This document shows, piece after piece, positions 39,739 through 49,169 of a DNA stretch of 64,000 nt. Each line of letters opens with the position of its first letter. The first letter of the stretch is position 1. This DNA is from Mammaliicoccus sp. Dog046. Lineage in GTDB: Bacteria; Bacillota; Bacilli; Staphylococcales; Staphylococcaceae. The stretch covers positions 1,474,446-1,538,445 of the forward strand of contig NZ_CP120131.1 of the NCBI RefSeq assembly GCF_034039665.1, in the 5' to 3' direction. Under the pieces are notes generated by a model. The model was not told where the DNA came from. It searched no databases and was given only the letters and a program-made list of their open reading frames with translations. The translations under genes were made by a program, and so were the position numbers.

Positions 39739-40530
39739 CTACTCAAATGGATGATCGTCATTTATAAGTATTCTTTGAATTTTTTTCGCTTGTCCTTCTT
39801 TATCTAAATCGATAATCACACCAGACAATACTTTTCTCCCTTGATCTGGCAAGTTATGACGTTGTGGTAAACTTGTTATAAATCGTTCAATAACTTCATC
39901 TTTATTAATACCTAAAATACCATCATAATATCCTGTCATACCTACATCTGTAATATATGCAGTACCACCGTTTAATACACGTTCATCAGATGTTTGAATA
40001 TGTGTATGTGTACCAACCATCGCGCTCACTCTACCATTTAAGTACCAACCCATGGCATTCTTTTCTGAAGTTGTTTCTGCATGGAAGTCCACAAAGATAT
40101 ACGGTGTTATTTTCGAAGCTTCTTCAATCAGCTCGTCTGCCTTTTTAAATGGACAATCAATTGCTGGCATGAAAGAACGACCTTGTAAATTAATAATGGC
40201 CACTTCTTTATCATTCACTTTAATGATTCTCATACCAATTCCTGGCGCTTCTTCAGGAAAATTCGCTGGTCGAACCATTCTATTCGCTTGATCTATAAAA
40301 TCATAAATCTCTCTTTGTCCATATGTATGGTTACCCATTGTTAAAAAGTCAGCACCCATACGTAATATTTCTTTATATAATTTCTCTGTTAGTCCTTTAC
40401 CATGTGCTGCATTCTCAGCATTTACAATTGTTAACGTTGGTTTATAAGCAGACTTTATTTTTGGCAAATACGTTTCTAATTGCTCTCTGCCTAATTTACC
40501 TACAATATCACCTATAAATAATATTCTCAA
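39739..40530 (-). CDS. ymdB: YmdB-type metallophosphoesterase (2',3'-cNMP phosphodiesterase)
   Basis: 263 residues from TTG at 40530. Metallophosphatase motifs LFIGDIVGKLGRE, NAENAAHGKGLT, GNHTYGQREI, FHAETTSEK and VGTHTHIQT. In B. subtilis YmdB hydrolyses cyclic nucleotides and controls motility versus biofilm, acting with RNase Y. AGAGAGG lies 9 bases before the TTG but touches an upstream ATG (40539), and relatives begin MRILFIGD, so TTG is preferred. Normally adjacent to rny; here separated by about 7 kb. Confidence 0.92.
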   Translation of the reverse strand: MRILFIGDIVGKLGREQLETYLPKIKSAYKPTLTIVNAENAAHGKGLTEKLYKEILRMGADFLTMGNHTYGQREIYDFIDQANRMVRPANFPEEAPGIGMRIIKVNDKEVAIINLQGRSFMPAIDCPFKKADELIEEASKITPYIFVDFHAETTSEKNAMGWYLNGRVSAMVGTHTHIQTSDERVLNGGTAYITDVGMTGYYDGILGINKDEVIERFITSLPQRHNLPDQGRKVLSGVIIDLDKEGQAKKIQRILINDDHPFE

Positions 40531-40690
40531 TATTGTCATCCTCTCTATACAAACTTTATTTTAAGTCATAAACATTATTTTTGAAAGAGATGATTAACAT
40601 TTTCTTAAAAGGGTAAACAAATGTTGGACGTTATATTATTACATTATATACATAACGTTACAAAACCTTATTAGGAGTGTTTATTTAAAC

Positions 40691-40909
40691 ATGGGAATTG
40701 AAATAGAACCAGAAAAATTCGCTGAATTAGTGGTTAAAGCAAATCCATCCGTAAACGAAAACGCAGAGGACATCGCGAAAGATAGTCTAGAACTATATGT
40801 TACAGCATTTAAACTTGCTGAAAAATATGGTAACTGTGGTGTTAACTCACAAGAAACATCTAACACATTGAAAGAAGCATTAGAATTAGAACTCAATTTA
40901 ACCACTTAA
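40691..40909 (+). CDS. Small acidic protein of unknown function
   Basis: 72 residues, helical, acidic, with a single Cys (KYGNCGVNSQE). No membrane segment. I do not recognise the family. TAGGAG is about 13 bases before the ATG, a long spacing. Codon use is like neighbours. It is followed by the three-hairpin repeat acting as terminator. The place corresponds to spoVS in spore formers, but the sequence does not look like SpoVS. Confidence 0.65.
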   Translation: MGIEIEPEKFAELVVKANPSVNENAEDIAKDSLELYVTAFKLAEKYGNCGVNSQETSNTLKEALELELNLTT

Positions 40910-40948
40910 TGATAAAATCTTAAATTAAGATAAGTGATAAAATAAATA

Positions 40949-41109
40949 GTGGCTGGGACATAATGTAATGTCTCAGCCACTTTTAGTATCTTGGCAGTAG
41001 ATGACTGTGTTGAAAATGCGCTTATATCAAGTTTTTTCAACTCTAGTCATCCTTGCCGGGGCGGGACTACGAAATCTTTTTTGATAAATTAGATTTCTGT
41101 CCCGCTCCC
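40949..41109 (+). repeat. Three-hairpin intergenic repeat, copy 3
   Basis: Same orientation as copy 2 and placed between convergent genes. The first hairpin (GTGGCTGGGACA/TGTCTCAGCCAC plus TTTTAG) ends the 72-residue gene; the last hairpin (GCGGGAC/GTCCCGC) lies 4 bases from the stop of the minus-strand gene. Confidence 0.9.
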
Positions 41110-41112
41110 TAT

Positions 41113-43419
41113 TTATTTCATTATAAAGTTTACGATATTTTGAGTTGTATTCATTTTATCTGATTCAAGTAATCTATGTGTGATATTTTCATAATCACAA
41201 TCTTTATCTTGTAATAATTGTCTTGCTAAAATTCGCTCATCGTTACTTGCGAGCTCTATATCAACGAGTTCAAATATATCAAAATAAAATCCGATAGATG
41301 CTTCATATGCTTTCGTATCCTCTTGTAATAAGAAGATTGGTTTATTTAAATGCGCAAAGTCAAATATTGTAGAAGAGTAATCTGTAATCATCGCATCAGA
41401 TATTAAATATAACTCTTGTATATCTACAAATTCATTGTAAAAACAATGGATTCGAGGATCTAACTGCGTATACGCTGTTCTTAAATGTGCTTCATTCGGA
41501 TGTAATTTAACGATAATTTCATAATCATCAGGTAAATTTTCAAGTAATATGATTAAATTGATTTTCGATAACACTTCTCGCTTTTCTTTTCTCCATGTTG
41601 GACAGAACAAAATAAACTTTTTGTTTTTATTTTTAGTGAAAAAGTATTTCGAACGAATTCGTCCCTCTTCTTCTTCATCACTATTTAACAAATACTCATT
41701 TCTTGGTGCGCCTAATTGTAAGATTTGCAAATCTTTATTTTTGTCAGTATTAAACGCTGATTCAAATAACATCGTATTAAACGCTGATGATGAAAGTAAG
41801 TAATCCCATTTCTGCATTCTTGGTTGAAAGACTTTCGTTTCTAAAGATTTTTGTTTTTCATCTCCTAAATCATGCAACATTCTTTTCAAAGGAAAACCAT
41901 GCCACGTTTGGATAAAGATTTGATTTTTGTGCTTAAATACTTTATCTAATGTATTACCATTGACGATGACATATTTACTTTGCCTAAACGTCATTTTATA
42001 GTGATCACTACCGAATCTTACAGGTATTAAATGTGCATTTCTAATTTCAATATCTACTAACGCATTTCTAGAACTGACATAGACTTCTTTTTCCGGGAAG
42101 TGTTTCTTAATATATATACCTAAATACTTTGGATCTCCACTAAAATTATTACCATGAAAAGATTCAACAAAGACTTTATTCTCTGATGGTTCAATTTCAT
42201 CATATGTCTTTATAAGTTGATTCATTTTTCGTTTTTCATATTTCTTTTTCGCAAAGTTAAACACACGTTGATTATTTAATACCATTCGTAATACGGGTTT
42301 ATTTTTATATGTCTCATACAAATCTCTTCCGCATTCGATTTTAGATTGTTTTTCTACTTTTTTCTTCGAAGATTGATTAACCGTTGAACCTTTTTTAATA
42401 CCGTCCATACAAGCATTGGCGCCTTCGATAAAATCAGTAGCATAATCTCTTTCTACAAATGTTTCATTTAACAACTGAACGTCTTCAGTTCTTTTTGCTT
42501 TCGTGTATTTATATTCAACAAAATCTAGCAATCGTTCACCATCATCTTCGATATCTTTAGTTAAAAATTGAACAGCGTGATATTTATTATAAATACTTTT
42601 TAAAACATCGTCTTCTCCAGCATATATAAATGCTTTATTACCTTCTGCAATCGATTCTAAAATAGAATATCCCAATGTCTCATAAGGAGATGATGATACA
42701 TAAATATAATTAAGCGGTTCTTTCTCATTGATATGTACATTGTCATCCAATTGATAATAATTAATTAAATTTTTATACAATATCTCCGACGGACCATACC
42801 CTTTAATATATAACTGAATATCATCCTGACCTTTAACATTAACGATATTGTTCATTAATTTAATCACATACGAAATGTCTTTGATGTTATCTTCAAATCT
42901 CGCTTTAATTAATAAATTACGTTTCGTAATACTCGCTTCATCATTTACCTTAATATGTGATGCATCTACATATTGATTAAATACATTTGTGATATTAAAT
43001 TTTTTAGCAAAATCTCGCTTAACATCTTCAGTACTTACTCTATATGCATCGATCGAATCGGCTGCTAAATCATGTTCAGCTGAAATGTAAGCAATAGGTG
43101 CATGCACTTCACCAACTATTTTAATTTCAAAATTCATCCCTTTAATTTCTCTAGCAATATAAAAGAATGTTTCTCTCGTGAGTATCACTAAATCTGTATC
43201 TAGCAAGTCTTTCGAATCATTATACTGTTTAAAATCTAATCGTTTATCAAATAACTGTTCATTAATAATCGTATTAAATTTTTCTGTCTTATCAAAAATT
43301 TTATAATTATAATAAATCACTTCATGACCAGCTTTTAGAAATGATTGAATTAAATTAATATTACTTCTTGACGTTCCACCTTTTGCAAGTAGATTGAATC
43401 CTAATATCTTTACTCTCAT
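41113..43419 (-). CDS. Glycosyltransferase fused to CDP-glycerol glycerophosphotransferase (TagF-like)
   Basis: 768 residues, two enzymes in one. Residues 1-~340 are a GT4-type glycosyltransferase (MRVKILGFNLLAKGGTSRSN, YIVKLMNNIVNVKG.., VSSSPYETLGYSILESIAEG). Residues ~400-768 are a TagF/TarF domain (ESFHGNNFSGDPKYLGIYI, QTWHGFPLKRM, FCPTWRKE, TDYSSTIFDFAHLNKPI). Predicted to build a glycosylated poly-glycerol- or ribitol-phosphate wall or capsule polymer at the inner membrane face. Not in a tag operon. GGGGAGAG precedes the ATG. Confidence 0.9.
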   Translation of the reverse strand: MRVKILGFNLLAKGGTSRSNINLIQSFLKAGHEVIYYNYKIFDKTEKFNTIINEQLFDKRLDFKQYNDSKDLLDTDLVILTRETFFYIAREIKGMNFEIKIVGEVHAPIAYISAEHDLAADSIDAYRVSTEDVKRDFAKKFNITNVFNQYVDASHIKVNDEASITKRNLLIKARFEDNIKDISYVIKLMNNIVNVKGQDDIQLYIKGYGPSEILYKNLINYYQLDDNVHINEKEPLNYIYVSSSPYETLGYSILESIAEGNKAFIYAGEDDVLKSIYNKYHAVQFLTKDIEDDGERLLDFVEYKYTKAKRTEDVQLLNETFVERDYATDFIEGANACMDGIKKGSTVNQSSKKKVEKQSKIECGRDLYETYKNKPVLRMVLNNQRVFNFAKKKYEKRKMNQLIKTYDEIEPSENKVFVESFHGNNFSGDPKYLGIYIKKHFPEKEVYVSSRNALVDIEIRNAHLIPVRFGSDHYKMTFRQSKYVIVNGNTLDKVFKHKNQIFIQTWHGFPLKRMLHDLGDEKQKSLETKVFQPRMQKWDYLLSSSAFNTMLFESAFNTDKNKDLQILQLGAPRNEYLLNSDEEEEGRIRSKYFFTKNKNKKFILFCPTWRKEKREVLSKINLIILLENLPDDYEIIVKLHPNEAHLRTAYTQLDPRIHCFYNEFVDIQELYLISDAMITDYSSTIFDFAHLNKPIFLLQEDTKAYEASIGFYFDIFELVDIELASNDERILARQLLQDKDCDYENITHRLLESDKMNTTQNIVNFIMK

Positions 43420-43691
43420 TCAATCTCTCCCCTTTTGTTTTTAACATTATGTATATTTCATTTGTTATTTAATAATAACATTCTTAAATACATCACACTA
43501 TCAATTTCTATATGTATTTCAAAATAATTTGAATTTTATTTAATTACCCAAAAGCATATCTTTTTATACTGTAAATTTCCATTTCACACATTGTATCATA
43601 CACACGTTTTTATATCCTAAAAACAATGAAAACGTTTTATAAAAAATTTCAGCTTAATATCATAACCAAAGAATTTATTAAGCATTAATAC

Positions 43692-43721
43692 TTTACAAAA
43701 CAGAACACTTGTTCGTATAAT
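43692..43721 (+). promoter_or_regulatory. Promoter with LexA-type box in the spacer
   Basis: TTTACA (43692-43697), 18 bases, TATAAT (43716-43721). The spacer holds AGAACACTTGTTCG (43702-43715), which fits the Gram-positive LexA box CGAAC-N4-GTTCG with one mismatch in the first base. LexA bound here would cover the promoter, predicting SOS induction of the four genes downstream. The gap 43420-43691 holds one cre-like near match (43626-43640) and otherwise nothing I can name. Confidence 0.65.
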
Positions 43722-43751
43722 AGAATTACTTAACAAAGAGAGGTGTAAGCT

Positions 43752-44078
43752 ATGAATAAATATATCGATCCGATGATCGAACAATTTGAGTCCTATATTT
43801 ATATGCTAGATAGCGTCGAGCCAACTAATGACACCGCAACTTTTCTAAGCGAAACAGTAATCTATAACAATATTTCTAAAGTCATTCAACAACTCCCTAC
43901 GTTTCATTGTCATTCTGAACAATACCTTTTATACTCAAGTTATTTACAGTTATTGTTTAATATTTTTTATAAAGTACAATCATCTTCTTCAAAAAGAGAT
44001 ACGATGATTATTGAATTAAATCAGTCCATCCACTGTTTAATTCAAATGAATAAGGAAATGTCATATGCGTATCATTAA
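43752..44078 (+). CDS. Unknown protein, first gene of LexA-box cluster
   Basis: 108 residues, helical, no membrane segment or signal. Not recognised. It begins MNKYIDPMIEQFESYIYML and has two His-rich spots (FHCHSEQYLLYSSYLQLLF). GAGAGGTG precedes the ATG. The stop overlaps the YolD-like gene by 14 bases, so the two are translated together. Confidence 0.65.
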   Translation: MNKYIDPMIEQFESYIYMLDSVEPTNDTATFLSETVIYNNISKVIQQLPTFHCHSEQYLLYSSYLQLLFNIFYKVQSSSSKRDTMIIELNQSIHCLIQMNKEMSYAYH

Positions 44079-44475
44079 CCCAAGCCTGCCTGATCCGTAC
44101 AAATACGAGAAAGACTATAGAAATATACCGAAACAATATTTAGACAATGATATCCCTCGAGGACGAGGTATGATTAAATGGGCACCATTTGCGACAATGC
44201 CACAACAATATGAAACAATTAATCAATTTATAAATGATCAAACTAAAGTAAATAAGCCTATTCTGAGCAATGATGCATTAGATGATTTAAACTATGTGTT
44301 AGCTGAGAAGATATTTTACCATCCGGATGCTACTATTAAATATTGGGAGAATGGTTATTATAAAATGATGCACTGTGAAATCCATACATTTAATAGTGAA
44401 CATAATATACTTCAAGTAAAGAAAGAACATGAATTGATTAAGATAAAGTTGGATTGCATTGTAGAAATAATGTAA
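44065..44475 (+). CDS. YolD-like family protein
   Basis: 136 residues. The YolD pattern is clear: DIPRGRGMIKWAPFATMPQQYE followed by the C-terminal barrel-like part (VNKPILSNDALDDLNYVLAEKI ... CEIHTFNSEHNILQVK..). YolD-like genes are usually next to Y-family polymerases such as UvrX in Firmicutes and are SOS linked. No polymerase gene is present here. AAGGAAATG precedes the ATG. Confidence 0.8.
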   Translation: MRIINPSLPDPYKYEKDYRNIPKQYLDNDIPRGRGMIKWAPFATMPQQYETINQFINDQTKVNKPILSNDALDDLNYVLAEKIFYHPDATIKYWENGYYKMMHCEIHTFNSEHNILQVKKEHELIKIKLDCIVEIM

Positions 44476-44499
44476 TAGACATAAATAGGAGGAATAATT

Positions 44500-44820
44500 A
44501 TGAATTTAGAAGAAGTCGTTGAAGAAAGTATGAAGATTAGAGAGGCGTATCATGCTTTAGAAGAGAAATATCACGGGAGAAGATGGACATTGCAAGAAGA
44601 TGCATTAGCAATGTCAACAGATGTTGGACTTATCAATCGATTAGTAATGGATAAAGCACAGATTTGGCCATACAAACAAGATGATACAGATCAATTAGAA
44701 TATAAAATTGGTGAGGTCATTTGGTGGTTAGCAGTTATAGCAGAAGAAAGTGATGTTGACTTAAATAAAGCAGTAGAACAATTCATAGCTAAAAAACAAA
44801 CTGATTTTAATATAAGTTAA
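44500..44820 (+). CDS. MazG-like nucleotide pyrophosphohydrolase domain protein
   Basis: 106 residues. The MazG-type helix bundle is suggested by MNLEEVVEESMKIREAYHALEEK and the acidic pair YKIGEVIWWLAVIAEESDVD, equivalent to the E-x-x-D metal motif; the first acidic set EExxE is weak. Such proteins remove abnormal NTPs, which fits a DNA damage cluster. AGGAGG precedes the ATG. Confidence 0.65.
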   Translation: MNLEEVVEESMKIREAYHALEEKYHGRRWTLQEDALAMSTDVGLINRLVMDKAQIWPYKQDDTDQLEYKIGEVIWWLAVIAEESDVDLNKAVEQFIAKKQTDFNIS

Positions 44821-44841
44821 TGTAAAGAGAGGTTTAGAACG

Positions 44842-45255
44842 ATGACTTGCTCAGTCAATTTACGAGATACTAACTTCAAAGAAAGCAATGTACAATGTCA
44901 ATTTGAATTCATACAAACTGAACTGATTGATGATATTAAACACTATCACTATTTACTACATGTCAGCTATGATCGAATGCAATTTGAGAAAGAAATTGTA
45001 TTTTTTGAAAACGAAATAGAAAGTCTAGATATCAATCATTTTACAAATAATAGTCCTGATTTCTATTTTTACGAGCCAGATTTTTGGTTTACGATTTTTA
45101 GACAAGATGAGGATGAATTGATTGTGTATCTTAATTTCGATTCAGGTTTAATACATTCGAATATGGCAACTGAAAGCGGTCAGTCAGTACGAATGAATAC
45201 TACGGTAGAAGCATTTAATACGTTCTTACATGATTTAAAGACTAATATGAAATAA
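44842..45255 (+). CDS. Unknown protein, possibly WapI-type immunity fold
   Basis: 137 residues, mostly beta with many aromatics (FYFYEPDFWFTIFRQDEDEL). The spacing of ...EPDFWFTI..DELIVYLNFD resembles WapI-like immunity proteins, but I cannot confirm it. No toxin gene is adjacent. GAGAGG precedes the ATG; last gene of the cluster, before a strong terminator. Confidence 0.55.
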   Translation: MTCSVNLRDTNFKESNVQCQFEFIQTELIDDIKHYHYLLHVSYDRMQFEKEIVFFENEIESLDINHFTNNSPDFYFYEPDFWFTIFRQDEDELIVYLNFDSGLIHSNMATESGQSVRMNTTVEAFNTFLHDLKTNMK

Positions 45256-45258
45256 AAA

Positions 45259-45307
45259 TAAAAACCACAACCCTCATTGATGTGATAAGGTTTGTGGTTT
45301 TTATTTT
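45259..45307. terminator. Terminator between convergent cluster and fic gene
   Basis: 10-bp stem AAAACCACAA/TTGTGGTTTT (45261-45270 and 45292-45301) extended by CCT/AGG, with A-run and T-run for both directions. Confidence 0.88.
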
Positions 45308-45318
45308 TAAAGTATATT

Positions 45319-46560
45319 TCAATCTTCATCTTCTAAAGGTTGAGACAACAGTTCATAAATAAATGATTCTTTAATCTCATATATCGTTGGTTTACTTTTT
45401 ATTTTGACTAGTTTATCAGTATGAAGCTGAATGACACTATTTATTTTCCCTCTTGAAAATCCAGTGATTTTCTCTAACTCTTTCAAACTAAGTCTTGCAT
45501 AGCTACTTCCAAACACTTTATCTTGTAATAATATGAAAAAGATTTTACTTTCATATTTATCGAGTTTCATTTTATTCAACGATATTTGTAAGTTATTAAT
45601 GATTTCAATATTTTCTTCGAATGAGCTAATAATGTTTTCTTGTCCTTCAATCAACATTTTTAACATATCTTGAATAAAAATTGTTAAATCCCCTTTATTA
45701 AAATAATGGGATGTATCTTCAAAGACTTTATAATATTTGGATTTGTTTTTATTAACAACGTATGAAAATGTAAGTGAAGTGAATGGATCAATGACTTCGT
45801 TTAAAAGTTTTGCCACTAAATATCGTCCTATTCTTCCATTACCATCATAAAACGGATGTAAGTATTCAAACATATAATGACTAGCCATTATTTTAGCAAT
45901 TTTAGGTGAATTAAAATGCTCAATGAAATCTAGTATCTTCGTTAAATATTCAAATATTTGTGATTCATTGTATTCATTTCGATGTACCCATTTTCCATTT
46001 GACTCATCATATACACCGATACTTTCTTTTCTAAAAAGTTTCCCATCAGGTTGTTCATCTTCTTTAACTTCTCTCGAAACGATAGTGTCATATATTGATC
46101 GAATGTCTGCAATAGATTTCAATTCAACGTTATCTTCTTTTATCAATAAGTATTGATTAACCAATCCTGTAAATCTCTTAGGGTGCCCATTTATGTTATT
46201 TAACGCCTCTGCTATTTCTTGTTTCGTACTTCTAATATTTTCAGTTTCGTTCGTACTTTGTAACTCGTTAATCAGTAGATGCTTAATATATGCTTCAGTC
46301 GCAATTCCGGGTTGATTAGAGGATAATTCTAGAATTTTAGCAGAATTCAATAATATTTTTTCGTTATTTTCCACAATTTCATTAGTCATACAATAAAATA
46401 AATGATATTCTAAATTCAACATTTGTTGTTGATCCTTCATTGGATGAATGTTTAAATGGCTAACATAAGATGAAAAATGGTTTATTCTCTTTTCATATTC
46501 AGCTTCAGCACTTTCAACACCTAACATATGAAAAACTGTTTTAAGTGATTTATACTTCAT
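45319..46560 (-). CDS. Fic family protein with C-terminal winged helix
   Basis: 413 residues from the ATG at 46560, which has GGGTGAG upstream; an ATG at 46581 is an alternative. The Fic core has the complete active motif HPFYDGNGRIGRYL near residue 240, so AMPylation or a related NMP transfer is likely. The C-terminus carries a helix-turn-helix (LSLKELEKITGFSRGKINSVI). I see no clear inhibitory [ST]xxxE[GN] motif; the nearest is TNEIVENN near residue 80. No separate antitoxin gene is beside it. Possible roles are toxin, self-regulating AMPylator or phage defence. Confidence 0.88.
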   Translation of the reverse strand: MKYKSLKTVFHMLGVESAEAEYEKRINHFSSYVSHLNIHPMKDQQQMLNLEYHLFYCMTNEIVENNEKILLNSAKILELSSNQPGIATEAYIKHLLINELQSTNETENIRSTKQEIAEALNNINGHPKRFTGLVNQYLLIKEDNVELKSIADIRSIYDTIVSREVKEDEQPDGKLFRKESIGVYDESNGKWVHRNEYNESQIFEYLTKILDFIEHFNSPKIAKIMASHYMFEYLHPFYDGNGRIGRYLVAKLLNEVIDPFTSLTFSYVVNKNKSKYYKVFEDTSHYFNKGDLTIFIQDMLKMLIEGQENIISSFEENIEIINNLQISLNKMKLDKYESKIFFILLQDKVFGSSYARLSLKELEKITGFSRGKINSVIQLHTDKLVKIKSKPTIYEIKESFIYELLSQPLEDED

Positions 46561-46702
46561 TTTTCTCACCCTATTCATCATATTTGGGATATATGTTGTT
46601 TTGGTAATTATATTATATCCTGAAAGCTATTTATTTCAAGTATATATTTGATATAAATGTGATGAAATATAGTGATTGAATCTGATAGGTTTGATTTACA
46701 AA

Positions 46703-47494
46703 TTATATTAACAATTGTAAAGTAGCTATAACACCATTCTCATTATTATTTATAGCAATTAAGTTGGCTTCTTTTTTCAACTCTGAATACGCATTATCCA
46801 TAGCAACTTTATATTTTGCTGCTTTGAACAAATCAATATCGTTCAATCCATCCCCAAAAGCGATTGTTTCAGATGGATCAATATTTAATATATTTTGTAT
46901 TCGGTTAATTGTCGTACCTTTATTAACGCCCAAATCTGTTATATCAATCCAATAATCTTCTGATGCTACTATATATACTTCATTTTCAAAATATTTTATT
47001 GATTCAGCCGTCTTCATACAATTTCCTTTAGCATCATGAACTGTTATTTTTAAAAAGTCACTTTCAATTTCTTTAAAATCCTTTATGTATTCTACATTTT
47101 GATACGATCCATGTATAAATTTACGTTCATCATCTGGAACGGACTCTAAAGCAAAAGCCACTTTTTCAGTACATGCGATTATTGTCTGGCTTTCGTCTAT
47201 TTCTTTAATAGAATTTATAATACTAAGTCCTAACTCATTTTGAATAGAAGCAGTATAAAGAAATTCTCCATTGTATTTTATACGCGTTGCACTGTCACCA
47301 ATAATAAAAGTATCTTTGCTTAAGTCACCTACTATATTTTCAACTCTTTCACATTGCTTACCTGTACAAAAAACAAATCTTATATTCTTAGCATCTAGAT
47401 TATTTTTCAATTCATCGAATGCTTCTCTATCAAAGTTACTTTCATTGTCTAAAAATGTCCCATCCATGTCGGTTACAACTAATTTAATATTCAT
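46703..47494 (-). CDS. Cof-type HAD-IIB phosphatase (second copy)
   Basis: 263 residues. Motif I VTDMDGTFLDNES, motif II FCTGKQ, Lys in GVNKGTTINRI, motif IV IAFGDGLNDIDLFKAAK. Related to the protein at 3589 but clearly distinct, so it probably has a different substrate. GGGGGAG precedes the ATG. It lies between fic and rny and appears to be transcribed alone. Confidence 0.88.
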   Translation of the reverse strand: MNIKLVVTDMDGTFLDNESNFDREAFDELKNNLDAKNIRFVFCTGKQCERVENIVGDLSKDTFIIGDSATRIKYNGEFLYTASIQNELGLSIINSIKEIDESQTIIACTEKVAFALESVPDDERKFIHGSYQNVEYIKDFKEIESDFLKITVHDAKGNCMKTAESIKYFENEVYIVASEDYWIDITDLGVNKGTTINRIQNILNIDPSETIAFGDGLNDIDLFKAAKYKVAMDNAYSELKKEANLIAINNNENGVIATLQLLI

Positions 47495-47560
47495 AACTCT
47501 CCCCCATTGTTTAGTCTGTCTTGTTTTTATTATACAGTGAATTTTGATATAAACATAAAA

Positions 47561-47595
47561 AATAACCCTCTAACACTTATGGTTAGAGGGTTTTG
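47561..47595 (-). terminator. Terminator of rny
   Basis: 11-bp stem AACCCTCTAAC/GTTAGAGGGTT (47564-47574 and 47582-47592) with T-rich exit on the minus strand. Confidence 0.85.
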
Positions 47596-47609
47596 AATTT
47601 GAAAGCATC

Positions 47610-49169
47610 TTACTTGGCGTACTCAGTTGCTCTCATCTCCCGGACAACTGTCACTTTAATGTGCCCTGGATACTGTAATTCGTTTTCAATTTGATCTTTA
47701 ATATCTCGTGCTATTCTATGTGCTTTTAAGTCATCGATATCTTCAGGTGATACAATTACTCTAATTTCTCTACCTGCTTGAATAGCGAATGCTTTTTCAA
47801 CACCTTGATAACCTTCAGATATTTCTTCTAATCGTTCTAAACGTTTTACGTAATTTTCTAAAGTTTCTCGTCTAGCTCCCGGTCTTGCAGCACTTAATGC
47901 ATCTGCTGCAGCTACCAATATAGAAATGACTGAAGTTGGTTCTACATCCCCATGATGTGAGTGTATTGCATTTATTACTGTATCATGTTCATGATATTTC
48001 TTTGCAAGTTCAACCCCTATTTCAACATGGCTACCTTCTACTTCATGATCAATAGCTTTACCAATATCATGTAATAAACCTGCACGTTTGGCTAATGTAA
48101 CATCTTCCCCTAATTCCGCTGCCAACATTCCTGAAAGTTGAGCAACTTCAACAGAGTGTTTGAGTACACTTTGACCGTAACTTGTACGATATTTCATTCG
48201 ACCTAAAATTTTAACCAACTCTGGATGTAAATTATGAATACCTAATTCGAAAGTGGCTTGTTCACCAGATTCTCTCATTAAGTCATCTACTTCACGTCTT
48301 GCTTTTTCAACCATATCTTCAATACGTCCCGGATGAATGCGTCCATCTGATACTAAATTAGTTAAGGCTGTCTTCGCAATTTCTCTTCGAATTGGATCAA
48401 ATCCAGATAAAATTACTGCTTCTGGTGTATCATCAATGATTAAGTCAATACCTGTTAATGTTTCTAAAGTACGTATGTTTCGACCTTCACGACCGATAAT
48501 ACGACCTTTCATTTCATCATTAGGTAGATTAACAACAGAGACTGTTGATTCAGAAGTATGATCTGCTGCTAACCTTTGAACGGTAATCGCTAACAGTTCT
48601 TTCGCTTTCTTATCTACATTTGTTTTTAGTTCTCTTTCTTTGTCTTTTACAAGCACAGCAATATCATGTGACAGTTCTTCTTCTACTTGTGAAAATTGCT
48701 CTTTACGAGCTTCATCACGTGTTAGTCCGGAGATGCGTACTAGTTCTTGTTCATGTTTCGTTATTATTTCTTGAACATTACTCTCTTTTGCATCTACCTG
48801 TTGTTGTCGCTCTTCAATTTTAGCTTCTTTGTTTTCTAGAATTTCATCTTTTTTATCTAAAAGATCAGATTTGCGCTCTAAATTTTCTTCTTTTTGAAGT
48901 AATCTTGCTTCTTGCTTTTGTAGGTCACTTCTTCTCTCTCGAATTTCACTATCAAGATGATCTCTAATTTGTTGATTTTCTTCTTTAGCTTCAATCAACT
49001 TTTCTTTCTTCAAACTCTCAGCTTCTTTGTTAGCTTCACTTATAATATAATGAGCAGACTGACGAGCTTGTTCTTGCTTTTTCGATAAGCTATTATGTGC
49101 GAAATAGTATCCTACAACAACACCTAGAATAACTCCTAGCAAAATGAGTAAGAGGGTTAATAAGTCCAC
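47610..49169 (-). CDS. rny: Ribonuclease Y
   Basis: 519 residues. One N-terminal membrane helix ([21 protein letters not shown]), a long coiled coil (about 30-190), a KH domain ([21 protein letters not shown]) and an HD domain ([18 protein letters not shown]). Main initiator of mRNA decay in Firmicutes; in S. aureus it is CvfA. Start is GTG at 49169 with AAGGAGG. The 344-base gap to recA (49170-49513) holds the recA terminator and no gene. Confidence 0.98.
   Translation of the reverse strand: MDLLTLLLILLGVILGVVVGYYFAHNSLSKKQEQARQSAHYIISEANKEAESLKKEKLIEAKEENQQIRDHLDSEIRERRSDLQKQEARLLQKEENLERKSDLLDKKDEILENKEAKIEERQQQVDAKESNVQEIITKHEQELVRISGLTRDEARKEQFSQVEEELSHDIAVLVKDKERELKTNVDKKAKELLAITVQRLAADHTSESTVSVVNLPNDEMKGRIIGREGRNIRTLETLTGIDLIIDDTPEAVILSGFDPIRREIAKTALTNLVSDGRIHPGRIEDMVEKARREVDDLMRESGEQATFELGIHNLHPELVKILGRMKYRTSYGQSVLKHSVEVAQLSGMLAAELGEDVTLAKRAGLLHDIGKAIDHEVEGSHVEIGVELAKKYHEHDTVINAIHSHHGDVEPTSVISILVAAADALSAARPGARRETLENYVKRLERLEEISEGYQGVEKAFAIQAGREIRVIVSPEDIDDLKAHRIARDIKDQIENELQYPGHIKVTVVREMRATEYAK

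Noticed and set aside
43626-43640. cre site upstream of the TagF-like gene
   Set aside because: ATGAAAACGTTTTAT misses the conserved C at position 14 and lies about 200 bases from either start; too weak to list.
44842-45255. Toxin-immunity pair with the Fic gene
   Set aside because: The genes are convergent with a strong terminator between them, and the immunity-fold similarity is too weak to pair them.
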